64,000 bases of DNA, taken from positions 126,001 to 190,000 of the forward strand of contig JAQFVV010006706.1 in NCBI GenBank assembly GCA_028023455.1, read 5' to 3'. Positions within the stretch are counted from its first letter, which is position 1; the number at the start of each line of letters is the position of its first letter. The stretch comes from Epiperipatus broadwayi. Lineage: Eukaryota > Onychophora > Udeonychophora > Euonychophora > Peripatidae. The position numbers and the translations under genes are program-made. The notes beneath the pieces are model-generated. The model was not told the DNA's origin and did not search any database. It saw only the letters and a list, made by a program, of their open reading frames with translations. Positions 1 through 14,785 of this stretch are shown one piece after another.

Positions 1-207
1 TCCAAGAAATGGCAAACTTGATTTGCATAATTTTGCATTTCTCACACTGAACATTCTGCACCACTATCGTTCATAGTTTGAAAATGATGGCTTCACACTT
101 CGAAAATACTAAGCAAATAAATAAATATAAATATAATACTTTATTTGAGAATTATTGGTGTGTTATAACTAATTGTGTGAAATATTAGCATAAAATATTT
201 GAGTATT

Positions 208-241
<34 letters not shown>

Positions 242-320
242 CAACACAGATTTGACATTTTTAATATTTATAAAGATGTATAAAATATATTTTAGGTTAT
301 ATTAAACAACATTTTAAAAC
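1..320. other. AT-rich sequence with a short microsatellite
   Basis: No coding frame or repeat family is recognised here apart from a (CA)n run that changes to (TA)n at about 206-241. It lies directly upstream of the decayed RTE element. Confidence 0.6.
206..241. repeat. (CA)n-(TA)n microsatellite
   Basis: A compound dinucleotide run: about twelve CA units followed by TA units. It is seen directly in the sequence. Confidence 0.9.
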
Positions 321-1850
321 TGTCATAAAAGACTTTAATGCTAAAATTGGAAAATGATTGAAAAGTGCTGTGGTTAAATTTTGATTATGATAAAAAAAAA
401 TGAGACAGGACACAGACTTATAGAATTTACAGAAGAAAAAACTTGTATATAATGAAAAATGTTAAATGGAAATGAATATGGAAATATGGAAATGAAGGTA
501 AAGCAGTATTGAATTATATTTTGATTAGCAAAAAATATGTATTTTAAGATTATGTTCTTAATAGATTTAACATGGGAAATGATCATTGATTAATGAGATG
601 AAAGATATATGTTAATGCTAAAAAGTTGTAAACTCATATAAAAAAGATAGTATTAATAGTTAATATGTCTATCTTTCAGAAACATTCCAAAGAATTTAAA
701 TTAGACTTTATTAATTGTTTTAAAATATTGACAGACTTTGAAGTTAGCTGAAACTCAACTGAGATTAATAATACTTTATTAAGGACTACAACAAAAATAG
801 TATGTACAAAAAAAAACAACAATTTATTAGTTAATTTTTAATTGAGACAGACAATATATATAGAAAAGAAGTAATTTAAAAATATTTTTAAATGTTCTAT
901 TAAAGAGACTAAAATATTTAGAATTACTGTAAAATAATATGAAAAAGAATTAATAATAAAAAAATAAAACCCGCGATTGATAAGAAAAGCTTTCAAAAAT
1001 AAAAAGAATAAATGGAACTATTATAAAAAAAGAAACATCATAAAATGTATAATAAAAAACAAAACATTAATTAACCAATACAATTAAACATTAATTAACT
1101 AATACAATTACTATGTCATTTGAATTGCTAAGCATTCTAAATAAAGAGATGAAATATAATTAAATAATAATTTTGAATGGAAAAATGTTGCATTAATATT
1201 GATTTTTAAAATAAGTGATTAAAAAGATATTACAAATTGTAGACTTATCAATCTTCTGTCAGTTCTAAATAAAATCTTTATCAAGACAATTACATTTGTT
1301 TAAAGTAAACTTTGGATTCCAATTAATGAAATGAAGACGCTGGATTTAAAAGTAGTTTTAATACAAGGGATTATGTTCAAGTAATGAGAGAAGCTACAAA
1401 AACAACCAATAAATAAGAATTGCCATTGTGTTTTGAATTTATAAATAATACAACATTTAATTTTATAAGTATTTTCACAGTGATTAAATGTTTGGACAAT
1501 CAAGATATAGATCCAGAATATGAACATATTCTGAAAAATATTTGTCAAAATATAACAGCAATGATTAGATTAAATAGTGACATTAAATCGTTTAACATCA
1601 ATAAGGGTGTACAACAGAGTGATTCCATATCTCTAAATAAATAGTTTCACTAGAATTTGTTTTGAAAGCAAACATGCTTAATTTTTTAATTTAAACAGTA
1701 AAAAGCATTAAAGGCATAGACTGATATTATTCATACCTTCTAGATAATGATGCTAATAGTATATTATTTCTGCTAACTTCATAATTCTATCATATTACGA
1801 TAAGTAGTAAATTTTAAAATACAAGGAAATGATTTAATATGATTCCAGAT
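320..1850 (+). pseudogene. Decayed RTE-type LINE: endonuclease + reverse transcriptase relic
   Basis: A broken LINE in several frames on the + strand. Around 320-350 the frame reads DFNAKIG, the start of the AP-endonuclease motif. Around 400-570 it reads NETGHRLIEF, NLYIM and LNYILISKK, the usual order in RTE-clade endonucleases. Near 575 NMGNDH matches the catalytic SDH motif. From about 1230 it becomes reverse transcriptase: YRLISLLSVLNKIF, then EAGFKSSFNT, ELPLCFEF, LDNQDIDPEYEHILKNI and NINKGVQQSDSIS, matching the RT palm order. The RT part has many stops and lacks a readable FADD box; LLDNDANSILF near 1740 may be its remnant. The same family appears better preserved at 41970-43506. The element must be inactive. 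Boundaries are approximate and no 3' tail is recognised. Confidence 0.75.
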
Positions 1851-1859
1851 ACTTTTTTA

Positions 1860-3720
1860 ATGTTGTGTAAGCCATTATGAAATGCAAGAAATCTTTGCTG
1901 CAAAGATGGCTCTTATATTAATATGAAAAATTGTTTCCATTATATTGTTCAAGCTCTTTATACATTGCATGCATGTATATAAAAAATTAACATAACCTCC
2001 AAATATTTTATTAGACACAAAAAGCCTTGAGCATTTTTCTGGGGAGAAACAATGAAAAAGAGGACCTACTTACCAGACCAGTTAAATGCAGAAAGTTGAA
2101 GGTTCATAGTTTTGCTCTCTAATTAAGAATGGCTAGATACTTATTAAGCAACCAATAAGTAAATGGCTGGCTTTTTAATTAGAGACCAAATTTTTTTAAA
2201 AAGCATCTACTATTGCTTGAAATCTGAAAAATTGCTCATATATTTATATATAGTAAATATAAATCAAATTCAAGCTTGCTGTTAGTGTATTTTAAATAAA
2301 TATTACAAAAATTATAAAAAGGAGTAAATGATGACAAGATTAATTCTAATTAATTAATTAAAAAAATAAGTGATGAAAGATAGTGATGGAAAAATTTTAA
2401 AAAGTCTTAATACAAAAAAAAAAGGGGAAATGTTAAATTTTTTACTATATATAGAATATAAGTTTTTGTAATACTTTACATAATATTCACATTTTGAATG
2501 TCATTATTCTATATTAAAATTACATAGGTTTTTTTTCCTCTCTACATATACATACATGTTATAACAAAAATATAATAGTTTTTTTAATATAAACACACAC
2601 ATAATATATATTTGTATGTATGCTCGCTTTTGACTTATTTATATTGGTTAGCAAGCAATCACATTATGAGTTAAACTAATTATTTGTTTATGGTTGTACT
2701 CGTAATCAAATGATTTTATTCAAAACATTTTATGATTGAATGGTTTATTTGTTGTGGAAGTATATATTAGTTTAGAATTATAAGAAAGAATATATATACA
2801 CACACATGAAAATATAAGAACATGTAAAGATGTGTCTTCAAAACATTATGCATATTCAATAAATTTTAATTATAGAGAAATATATTAATAAAATGTTTAT
2901 ATATTGATTCTATTCAATTTTACTTTATATATACACATATAAATATGCATGTATGCAAATACTAAAGTAGAATGTAATGGTGTCTTTATTTAGACTCATT
3001 TTATGTGAATAGAATGATAAATTTAAAGAGAAAAAAAAAGCGCTTTTTCACATTCACGGTGGAAAAAATATTTTTTCAACCAAATCATTGACTGTGTTAT
3101 TTAGTGAGTCAAAATATTTGAATACTAATTTAATCTTATTTTTATTTCTACGCAAGATCTCAAACGTTTATGATTAATATCCTAATGAGTGATTTGTTCT
3201 CCAGTTCGCTCTACAAAATAATTTGAGCATCAATTGCACTTTATTAAATAAATCAAATTTTCACTTTTACATTTGAGATTGTCGAGGGTATTTAAACTTG
3301 TTGAAGGGAGGGGCAACTGTTTGGATTATTTTTACAATTATAATGTATGTGAAATGTAAGATATATTTTATCTGCACATGTAAAGCAATCTTATTTACAT
3401 CTTGAATAATAACAAGTTTAATGACCTATGTAGAGTTAAGAAGTAAACTCTTAGTTTTAAAGATTCCAGGATCAATTTTCAACTGAGCAATATAATTAAA
3501 AAAATAGCTCAGGTTAATTGAATAAAACTATTATATACACATTGATTATTACAGTGTTTGAATGCCACATGACCTCCTGAGCAATTTATTTTATTAAATT
3601 TGATTTTGATTAGTCTATCACTTTGTTAGACAACATTAGGTGGATTGGCAAAATAGCTGTAAGTAATTTGAGTAACTTAATAAGTTAAAATATTTTTGTA
3701 TTATATAATTAACATTGTGG
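1860..3720. other. AT-rich interval, no gene seen
   Basis: I see only short TA and A/T runs and no convincing coding frame. A short frame near 2035-2125 (reading FFWGETMKK) weakly recalls the region behind a LINE reverse transcriptase, but it is too short and too broken to call. Confidence 0.5.
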
Positions 3721-3724
3721 GTTT

Positions 3725-4091
3725 CGAATTCAAACTTTCACATGATCTACAACACAGTGCCATCTTATATTGTTAACCCATCTGATCACACACATGTTGA
3801 AAGGATAAATAATCACCAATATACATATTTCGTGCTAAACCAGCAATCATCAGCTGGTCCAGATTACCATATCAAAACATAGATACAATCAGTACTCAGC
3901 TTTATATTAAGATAGCCAATCTTCATACTTTAATGGAGAGGCTTTAAACTATTCCAACCCACAACTCTTCAGCCTTCCACTTCATTGAAATCTGATGATG
4001 GAATGTTTAAAGCCCACATTAGATCAGGTAGGTCAGCAATTTAAGGTGGCACTTAGAGTTGTAGGTCATGTAAAAGTCTGAGTTCGAATTC
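3725..4091. mobile_element. Foldback element, family B, copy 1
   Basis: The outer ends are inverted: the left starts with GAATTCAAACTTTCACATGA and the right ends in its approximate reverse complement, AAAGTCTGAGTTCGAATTC. Inside the left end is a block reading 'AAATAATCACCAATATACAT ... CTAAACCAGCA', which recurs in the copies at 21069, 31157 and 59642. The right inner arm is shortened in this copy. There is no ORF, so it is a non-autonomous element. Confidence 0.7.
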
Positions 4092-4399
4092 TGCATATAT
4101 TACAAATATAAATGCATGTGTAAGCCTATACAATGTAATAATTAACATTGTGTAAATCTGTTAACTGCTTTTCCTTTTATATAAAAATGTTTTTTTCTTC
4201 TTATATTCGTCTTGTTCCCATTCATATTTCTATAAATAAAAATATGTTAAATGTTCTTTGCTAATTTATTATTTACTTAAAATATAAGATGTTATATAAT
4301 AGTCAAATTCTGAATTGTGGCAATAACAATATCAGGCTCACAGAACTGGTGGATATACTTAAAATGCATTCGTTCATATTGATGTTATAAGATATTACT

Positions 4400-4402
<3 letters not shown>

Positions 4403-4444
<42 letters not shown>

Positions 4445-4448
4445 TATA

Positions 4449-4490
<42 letters not shown>
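4403..4490. repeat. (TA)n microsatellite, interrupted
   Basis: Two long TA tracts are separated by a short CATATATTAA interruption. The poly-(IY) reading frame across it is an artefact of the repeat. Confidence 0.95.
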
Positions 4491-4494
<4 letters not shown>

Positions 4495-4650
4495 TGGGTG
4501 AAGTTTATATAAAATCAATTAAATTCCTGTCTGACTATAATATACTTGTGTATGTGCTTATTATTGAGTAAAAAGCAAACATATTGATGAAAAAATAAAC
4601 ATTTTATTAATAATAAGTTTTTTAAAAACGAAAATGATTATAAATTTTCA

Positions 4651-5971
4651 ATAAGGATACCAAGTTCTCCATACAGTTCTCCATACAGTAATGCCATCAA
4701 GTGCAAACCTTCATAATCAATGGATGCAGGAAGGTTTGTGCACAAACTCCCTATCTAGTACCTACTCATCCAACATCTCCAGACTAGTTTATATCTTACA
4801 GATTTCATCAGTAAGGAGCCTTGGATTTGAGAGCACTGCACCTAGATCTTAGAGTCTAATGCAACCCTGCAGTGGTAACCTTTTATCTATTTGGTTAATT
4901 ATACAGCTAGGAACCCAAATTGAAAACACTAATATTTTCACCCAAGCTCATTTGCTTGTATAGTCATAAAGATCTGAACTCAGTTCAGCATCTACACATT
5001 TTGGTATCTTTAGTTTTTTAAAACATGGTCACCATTATCCTATGAGCAGGATATTTAAAACTATCAAAACAACTGATAATCATTTCATATGCTTATACAC
5101 ACTGTTAATAAGAGTACCAATCTTTCAATACAGTAGTGTCACCAAGTGCAAACCTTCATAATGAACGGATGCATGAAGGTTTGTGCATAAAATCACTATT
5201 TTGTGCATACTCATTGACATCCACAGACTCGTTTAAAGCTTGCAGCTTTTATCAGTGAGGAACCTTGAATATGAGAGCACTGCACTTAGATCTTAGGATC
5301 TAATGCAACCCCCAACAAACACCTTTTTACCTATTTGGTTTTAATTATAAAGCTCTCAAATTCAAGGTTCCTTGCTGATGAAAACCACAAGTTAGAAACT
5401 ACTCGGGTATTTTAGTTAAGTAGCAATTAGGTAGGGATTTATGCACAAATCTTCCTGCATTCATTAATTATGAAGGCTTGTGCTTGGGTGAAACTACTGT
5501 ATAGAGAATTTGGTACTTATTAACAACATATGCAAGCATATAAAATGATAATTATGTAATGTTTTGATGGTGTTATGCTTATCCTGCCCATAGGATAATG
5601 ATGATTGTGGTTTTTGAAAAGACACTAAGATGTATAGATGCTGAACTGAGTTCAGATCTATATAATTCTACAAGTGAATGAGCTTGCATTGAAAATATTA
5701 TGGTGTTTTATCTTGGGATCCTAGCTTTATAGTTAACCAAATAGATAAAAGATGGCTTCTGGGGGGTTGCATAGATCTTAAGATCTAGATGCAGCGATAT
5801 CAAATCCAAGGCTCCTCACTGATGAAAGCCACAAGGTAGAAACTTGTCCGGGGATGTTGGATGAGTATGCACCCTAGATAGGAATTTTATGCAGAAATCT
5901 TCCTACATCCATTAATTATGAAGGCTTACACTTGCTCACTCTACTATATAGAGAGTTTGGTATTCTTATTA
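4651..5971. mobile_element. Large foldback element, family A, copy 1 (about 1.3 kb)
   Basis: A large inverted structure. The left half (about 4651-5335) and right half (about 5345-5971) are reverse complements along most of their length; the ends read AAGGATACCAAGTTCTCCAT and TAGAGAGTTTGGTATTCTTA. Each half contains two related blocks, each with a 'CATACAGTAGTG...AAGTGCAAACCTTCATAAT' type start, a 'GTGCATAAAATC' section and a 'CCAGACTAG' section. The shorter relatives at 16652, 49041 and 54812 carry only one such block per arm. A palindrome TGAACTCAGTTCA occurs inside the left half near 4977. There is no ORF. Confidence 0.8.
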
Positions 5972-5989
5972 GTAGCATGTTTAAGCATA

Positions 5990-8140
5990 TGAAATAGTGA
6001 TCATGTGATTATAATTTTTTATCTATCCAGAATTTATTTACATGTGTGCTTGTTAATTATAAAGAGTATCATATTTAGTAATCCTGTATTTCATCTTTTA
6101 TACTTTGAAATAAATTAAAAAATAATATGTAGTTAATATCTTTGGAGCTTGACATAGCTAATAAAGAAGACTACTTTGAAACTAATATTTTGAGATTTGC
6201 ATTGTCGTAGTTCACAACTCAGAATTGTATCTATTATATAATATCTCATATTTTAATCAAATTACGACCTAATGGACTCAATTATAGTAATATAAAATAG
6301 AGCTTTGTAGAATATTAATTATGGTATCAAATAACGTATTGATGTATCTCAAGTTAGTATTGTTTAAATGTTACATGGGTAACAAAGTTCCAAATCAAGT
6401 AGAGAAAAAAATAAAAAAACATTTTTGACTGCTTGATTTGAAAGTTTATAATCCAGATAGTTGTAATATTTGCATTATGTAATCAGCTAGAAAGCGGTTT
6501 CCAAGATTATCATCAAAAGAATTCGTAATTAAAGTTATCCTGAGAATATAAAGTATAAAGTTGAGTGATAAAAAGCCGTTGAAACATTTTAACTAATTTA
6601 GCTTCACTCTTGTGGTTTACCTCGCTCTAAGTTATTGACTAGTTAAAATCTTAGTGGCAGTTAAAATTTGATTTACCAGTTTCTATTTTTCATCTGCTTA
6701 GTTTGAAACTTTGAAATCAAGGTAGCGCTGAAAAAAATTAAAATTTTAGATAGTTGATATAAATAATAATAATAGCATTGTGCTTATTCTAATATATAAA
6801 TATATACAATAAAAGTGCGATAGGTTCTTATTTAATGCCACACAGATTTGGACGGCATTTGTAATAGAATAAAACTGCGTCATGAATGGATGAGAAAAAT
6901 AATCTTGGTATGCTCTACGAATTTGATAACCATTTGTAACTGAATGAAAACAATAAGGATATAAAACAAAGATTTTATTATAAACTGCCAACTTAAGATA
7001 CCAATTGTAACAAGGTAAAGTATTACCCAATAATTGATGGCCAATGGAAATTGAATAAAATAAAAATGTTATTGAAAATAAAAATAAAGATAATGCTAAT
7101 AGAACAATATTGTCTCATAAATAACAATACGCCCTAGCTGGATAAACCAATTGCAATGGGATAAAATGACTAATATTAGTAAAGGGGAGCTTTGTTATCT
7201 TACAGATTTATGTACATTAATCTATTCTTAATAAAATGGATCAATTTTTCACTTTAAAAACTTTATAAATTTACAACATCAGATTATAATAGAATAAAAT
7301 GTCTACAATACAAAACTATAATAAAATGCAATACATAAGATGGATTCATCTAACATACCTCATCACTTATGTCAACTTATAATAATATAAAATGAAAGTC
7401 AATACCTAAAATATTACAATTAACAATATCCAATCATGATGACATGAAATATATGAAAGATTTTTATTTGACATTTATACAAATATGGTTAACAAATCAC
7501 AATAAATTGTTCTTCAAATCAATAAAGCTAAATTATTAAACTCTAAATTATAATTACTCTCATATGTATAATATTTTTAATACTCTATTATAATCAAATA
7601 ATAACATTAAAAACTTAATATTTAAATTAAGTCTACAATCTGTACTGATGAGCTTTAAATCTAAGCAAAGTAAATGATTGTATCTAATAGAATTCAAATA
7701 TCCATTTCGAAGTTTACAATCACCAATTTTATGATATCATAAGATTATCATTTTACTAGCTAAATATGAAGCTACTATAACATACATTCAATAAATAATA
7801 ATTTAAAAAGAATATACAAGTATTTAATTATAATCATCTTTGTATACCCTAAATAATTAATATATTTATACTTTATAAAAAGAATTAGCTTAGATATAGG
7901 TTTTTTTTTATTCAAAATAACTATTGTATATAACTGATAAAATAATTATGATGATCTTTTAATTAATTATTAAACATCAAGCAATACCAAATTAATTTAT
8001 TTATTATTATATAAAAATGTACATCTAACTCAAATAATAATACACTGGATTTACTATAAAAAAAACCCTAATAATGCATACACTTACCAATCCAATTGTT
8101 TAATTTTTGGACTATTTTATGATTATTTATTATAAACTAT
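5990..8140. other. AT-rich interval with a weak degenerate tandem motif
   Basis: No gene is seen. Between about 6860 and 7400 a motif like ACCAATTGTAAT..GATAAAATG recurs (near 6860, 6930, 7000, 7037, 7146, 7282 and 7375), at first about 68 bases apart. This suggests a decayed tandem repeat. The open frame on the minus strand at 6746-7030 crosses these units and has no recognisable product. Confidence 0.4.
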
Positions 8141-8142
8141 AT

Positions 8143-8402
8143 GGAAAATAACTATATGCAAAAACATATACAAGATACAATTAAAATCTGAATATAGTCA
8201 AGGGTTGTTAGCCAAAAGGTCAACGCAGCCACCTTGTAAGCAAGCAGTTGGTTGCAGACAATTGTTGTGGGTTCACCTTTTGGCCAATGCTATGACATAT
8301 GGAGAAAAAAAATCTGAATATAGTTTGCAATTTTTGCCTAGGTACTTTAGTCAGATTTAAAGCATATCTCATATATGTTTTTGCATATAGTTATTTTTCA
8401 TA
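8143..8402. repeat. Foldback (inverted arms) interrupted by a SINE
   Basis: The left arm at 8143-8177 (AACTATATGCAAAAACATAT core) is the reverse complement of 8361-8402. The space between the arms is filled mainly by the SINE at 8199-8308. The foldback is therefore older than the SINE. Confidence 0.75.
8199..8308 (+). mobile_element. tRNA-derived SINE with 16-bp target-site duplication
   Basis: The head is tRNA-like: an anticodon-loop-like CCTTGTAAG, a loop region GTTGGTTGCAGACAATTGTT, then a GGGTTCACCTTT segment in the B-box position. It ends in GCTATGACATATGGAG plus an A-run, a tail shared with other SINEs in this window. A perfect direct repeat AAAATCTGAATATAGT flanks it (8183-8198 and 8309-8324), the mark of LINE-assisted insertion. 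The element does not encode a protein. Its closest relative here is the minus-strand copy at 58500-58600, which shares the AGTTGGTTGCAGAC block. Confidence 0.85.
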
Positions 8403-8404
8403 TT

Positions 8405-10303
8405 ACATTTAGTCAAGATATTGGTGCCAACATTTTCAACATTATAAACTATATGATGTAAATTCTTATATGACCACTATATATCAAAATTTTATTAGCC
8501 AATAGGTATGCATTGTTAATTCAATGACAACTAAAGCAAGTTTATTTGTTTAAATAAAATAAAAATTTATTAACAATAATTATATTTTAAAAAATAATGA
8601 CAGACAATAAATGTTTATGACATACACTGAAATTAAATATCATGAATGATATTTGTGCATAAATTAATATTAATAAAATAGGTGTTTATACATCAAAAAT
8701 TCACCTATATAATATTTAATATATGATATATAAAATTTATGTGAAACGAAAATGATACAACACATGTACAGTACTTAAAATACAAGAAAGTAAATGACAC
8801 TTCTATACTCTACATAATAAAGTAATCAATTAATATAAAATATAATAATCATAAATTTGTTTATGTATCCACCTTATTTTCCAAATAAAATATCAATGAG
8901 TAATTGTTACAATACAATTCTTTCAGATTTCCACTACTTATAATAGATATATCCAAAAGTAATTTGCCACCAACAAATAACCATATAATATTTTAAAATT
9001 GAAGTTTTAACTATTAAAAAATAGGCTATAAATGTAAATTTGAACTATTTTTAACTTTATTTTATTTTACATGTATAAAATAAACAATCAACTAACTAAG
9101 ATGTAGTAATAAATTATATTTATAAATATTATATAAATAGATACATAAATAAAACAAATATTAACATATGACCTGATCACTGTCCTTCTATATGGCACTT
9201 TGAAATAACACAATAATTCCAATGTCTATTCTGTAAGCTGTAATTTAATGATATTTACTAATCCAAACAAAGTAAAAGTATCCTAAACAATTATCCAAAA
9301 CAATGCATATTTATTAAATTCTAATATTCTTGAAGTATTGAATTTTTATCCTTTGTTTAGCAAATATTTAATATCATAATGGCATCATGAATAAGTAGAT
9401 GTCAGATTCCATTTATTACAATATGGTGTAAAAATAAATTGGTTTAAATCTTATGTCAAAATACTCCATTGATATTATAAAATTATATCTGCAAATAGGA
9501 ACAATTTTTATATACAGCAGTATGTTGTTTGTTTTTATATTTCATTATTAAAACATTTTGTTCCCATGAGATAATTATTTTCAGTAGGGAAATACCAAGC
9601 TGAATTTGAATGCTATAAATTATTTTCTTATTTTAACAAATTTTTGATAATCCTGCCAGTTTCCTGACAAATAAAATCTTTTATACTCCATTGTTTTTGT
9701 GGTTCTTATGCAAATACTTTCAAAATAAATATAAAAAAAATTATATAAAAGAACTTAAATTTGCTTTTATGAAAATCAGTAAGTTAGAGAATAAGCTCTA
9801 ATCATTCAGTCTTATTTATAACTTGTTACAATTGATATCACTTTTGTATCAAAAACTAAGGCTGTGCTTTTGATTTATTCTAATATCAAAACAACATTTC
9901 ATGTTTAAAATCTTTTTACAATAGTAATAATAAAAGAAAAAAATTAAAATTATTACATATAACAAAAATATTCACACATAAGATATTAAATATTCATGTA
10001 TATTGTTTATAATCCATTACTTATAAATGCAATAAATAAAACACATACAATAAAGCAACAATAATAATTTATAAAAATCATAAACTATATTATTTATGTA
10101 TGCATTTTAAATGAATAAAATTAATCTATAATTTTATGTTGCAATAATAATAACACATTTCTTGTTACAATATTTTGTTGTCATAACAACCTATTTCAAT
10201 GCTCTTAGGCTAATACATTGCCTATTAAAGCTAACTAAAAATAATATTAAAAAAATTTTATACTTGATATTCCACTACATACTAACCCCAAATTTCATTT
10301 GGC

Positions 10304-10305
<2 letters not shown>
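8405..10305. other. AT-rich interval, no gene seen
   Basis: Very AT-rich sequence with frequent stops in all frames. I see no repeat family, RNA gene or coding motif. Confidence 0.6.

Positions 10306-10391
<86 letters not shown>
10306..10391. repeat. (TA)n microsatellite
   Basis: A pure TA tract of about 43 units. The open frame ending in poly-(IY) is produced by it. Confidence 0.95.
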
Positions 10392-10395
<4 letters not shown>

Positions 10396-12678
10396 ACTTT
10401 TGATTGGTTATCCATGAGAAGAATGGCATATAAAATGTAAAGTATAGCTCCAAAATTTTAAATTTATGAAATAAGATAATAGTAATTATTTAAACTTAAA
10501 AATATATACAATTAAAAAAAGAAGTCTGTAGAGATGTTATAATTATTGTTATTTAAAATCATTTGTAGTATAACCCATTATATAATTTTAATATACTAGT
10601 TGTAAATCTAAATAAAAATCATTATGTAAAAATTTGATTTTAATTTATTTTATTGCAATGTTTCTTTAAAAGTTAAAAACATAAAATTACCATCAAGGAA
10701 AAAAGGAACAATTATTGATTACAAATTATTGAAATAATAATATATTTTAAGTATAAATATTTATTAGTAAACTTTATATTAAATTCAATTAATAATATCA
10801 TATATTAAAAATATAATGAGAATGAAAATTTTAGTCTTAAAGAAATGATTTAAATTAATTTCATTGTGAAATATTTATTGATTTTAATTACTTTAAATAG
10901 AAACAGAAAAATCTTCAATTTAAAAGTTGTACAAGTTGATTTGGGACATTGACCAATGAGAGTTTAGTAAGTAGTTTCCTGACCTCACTTTATCCCAGGG
11001 TTTTTTTTTTTAAATTTATAGCAGCAGACAATCGGTGAGAGAGATTCAAGAAAAATTATAAAGTAGATGACAGCCTCAATTTATTTTTTTTCCATAAAAA
11101 ATTTTAAAAATTAAAATATTTAAAGTCTTAAGCAGTAAAAATTGTATTCAAAAAGCTATCTAAGGAGATAAAATATTCTAAAGTAATTATTAACTCTTTG
11201 GAGTAAGTTAAATTAATCTTCATTGTCAGCTAACTGCCAATCCTGATCATCCACTTACAGCAGAAATAATACCCAAGGAGTTGAAAAAAATCAAAGTTAT
11301 TGTTTTAATTTTGTTTAAGATAACTATGAGAAAGGAAAGACAATGACATTGCTTCAAAGAGAAACTTAACTGCATTCATGTAAGAAAGCATTTGTTTGTC
11401 TATGTTATGTGTTTTGTTAATTATAGATTAAAAAGGAGAAACCAATCCAAAATTTCCTAGAAAGAAAATTGTAAAGCCTATAAAGATACTTTATTGAATG
11501 TTAAAAATAATTAAATATATTGAAAGTGATAAGTTTAAGAAAACTAGTCTTTGTTTGAATTGAACCATTGCTTTTTTTAAAAATAGTTTACAAAATTTAG
11601 GAGAAAAAAAATCAGGCATCTACTTAATAATGAGAAAAAAATTGAATTAAGATTTCTTATATGCAAGGAAAAGATGAACTTTTATTATAAGACTTTAAGA
11701 ATGAAACATTAAATGGGAAAGGATAAGTTAAAAATCTGTGTAACTTGTAATATGAGATGATAGTCATAAAAGTGATATACTTCAAGCCAGAAAATTAAAC
11801 AAATTTATCAGATATATGTTTAAAATTTTCCAAGTCTAATAAATAACAGAAGGAAAGAAATACATAAGTAAACTTATTGATATCTTTATTAAACCTGTTT
11901 TAAAGTGTACATTAAAAAATAATGTGTAGGTAGATCTTTTAAGATTTATAAAATGCTTTCATACTGTATTTTCTTTAGGAGCAGAATTATGCATATAGAA
12001 CTATAAACTAGCCAGGAAGAATGCATCCAATTCAGAAATTTTGTCCCATTAATTGTGCTTGTGGGTCTAATGTTTTGTTTATTATGCATGTATTTTAGCA
12101 ATATGAAGAGAGGATAAACACCCAAATGCATGAGGAATGGCAAAAGTCTACAGGGTAACCATGGTAATGTTAAAGTAAAAAAAAACTTTTTTTTAAAATG
12201 AATTTTAAAGAAAAAAAAGCAAGGTGAAAAGGATTTCAATTTTAAATTTTTTAGTAATAATTTTTTTGTTTGATATGAAGTACAAATGCAAAATATTTTC
12301 ATAGTAGTGATTTAAAAAAGTTATGTTTGCAATCTAGTATATAATGTTAAAAGTATGCTTAAATATAGGAAGAGTGTGTGTGTATGCGTGTGGGGGGGGA
12401 GTAGTATAATGTTTAAGATGTATATTCTGAGCCAGTATAAATTTTTAGAAAATCAAATATGATAACATACATTAAAAGGTATCTCAAAGTTATTATTGTT
12501 AAATGTACTTAACAAAGAAAAATGAATTAGTAATCATAAATAAAATCTAATAGGATTCTTGAAAAATTATAATAAATATATTATAAAATGTAATATTTAT
12601 GAGAGCAAGAACAAGTAAAAGTGGATGTAAAACTATATCATGATCTCATTTATTAAAAAAAAAAAAGAAAACATCCAA
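10392..12678. other. AT-rich interval, no gene seen
   Basis: There are short poly-A/T runs and a (GT)/G run near 12375-12400. A 118-residue minus-strand frame at 11946-12302 is dominated by K, F and L, as expected by chance at this base composition. It matches no family I recognise. Confidence 0.55.
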
Positions 12679-14700
<2,022 letters not shown>

Positions 14701-14785
14701 AAAAAGGAATGACAGCAGTTACTAAATAATACAGATTACAAAAATAAAATATATGATCAAATTAAGATATTAAAACTAACACAGG

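Noticed and set aside
2035-2125. Possible L1/Tx1-like fragment reading FFWGETMKKRTYLP
   Set aside because: Very short, with no matching residues on either side; could be chance.
11946-12302. 118-residue minus-strand frame
   Set aside because: Rich in K, F, L and I as expected from poly-A/T runs; no motif or family recognised.
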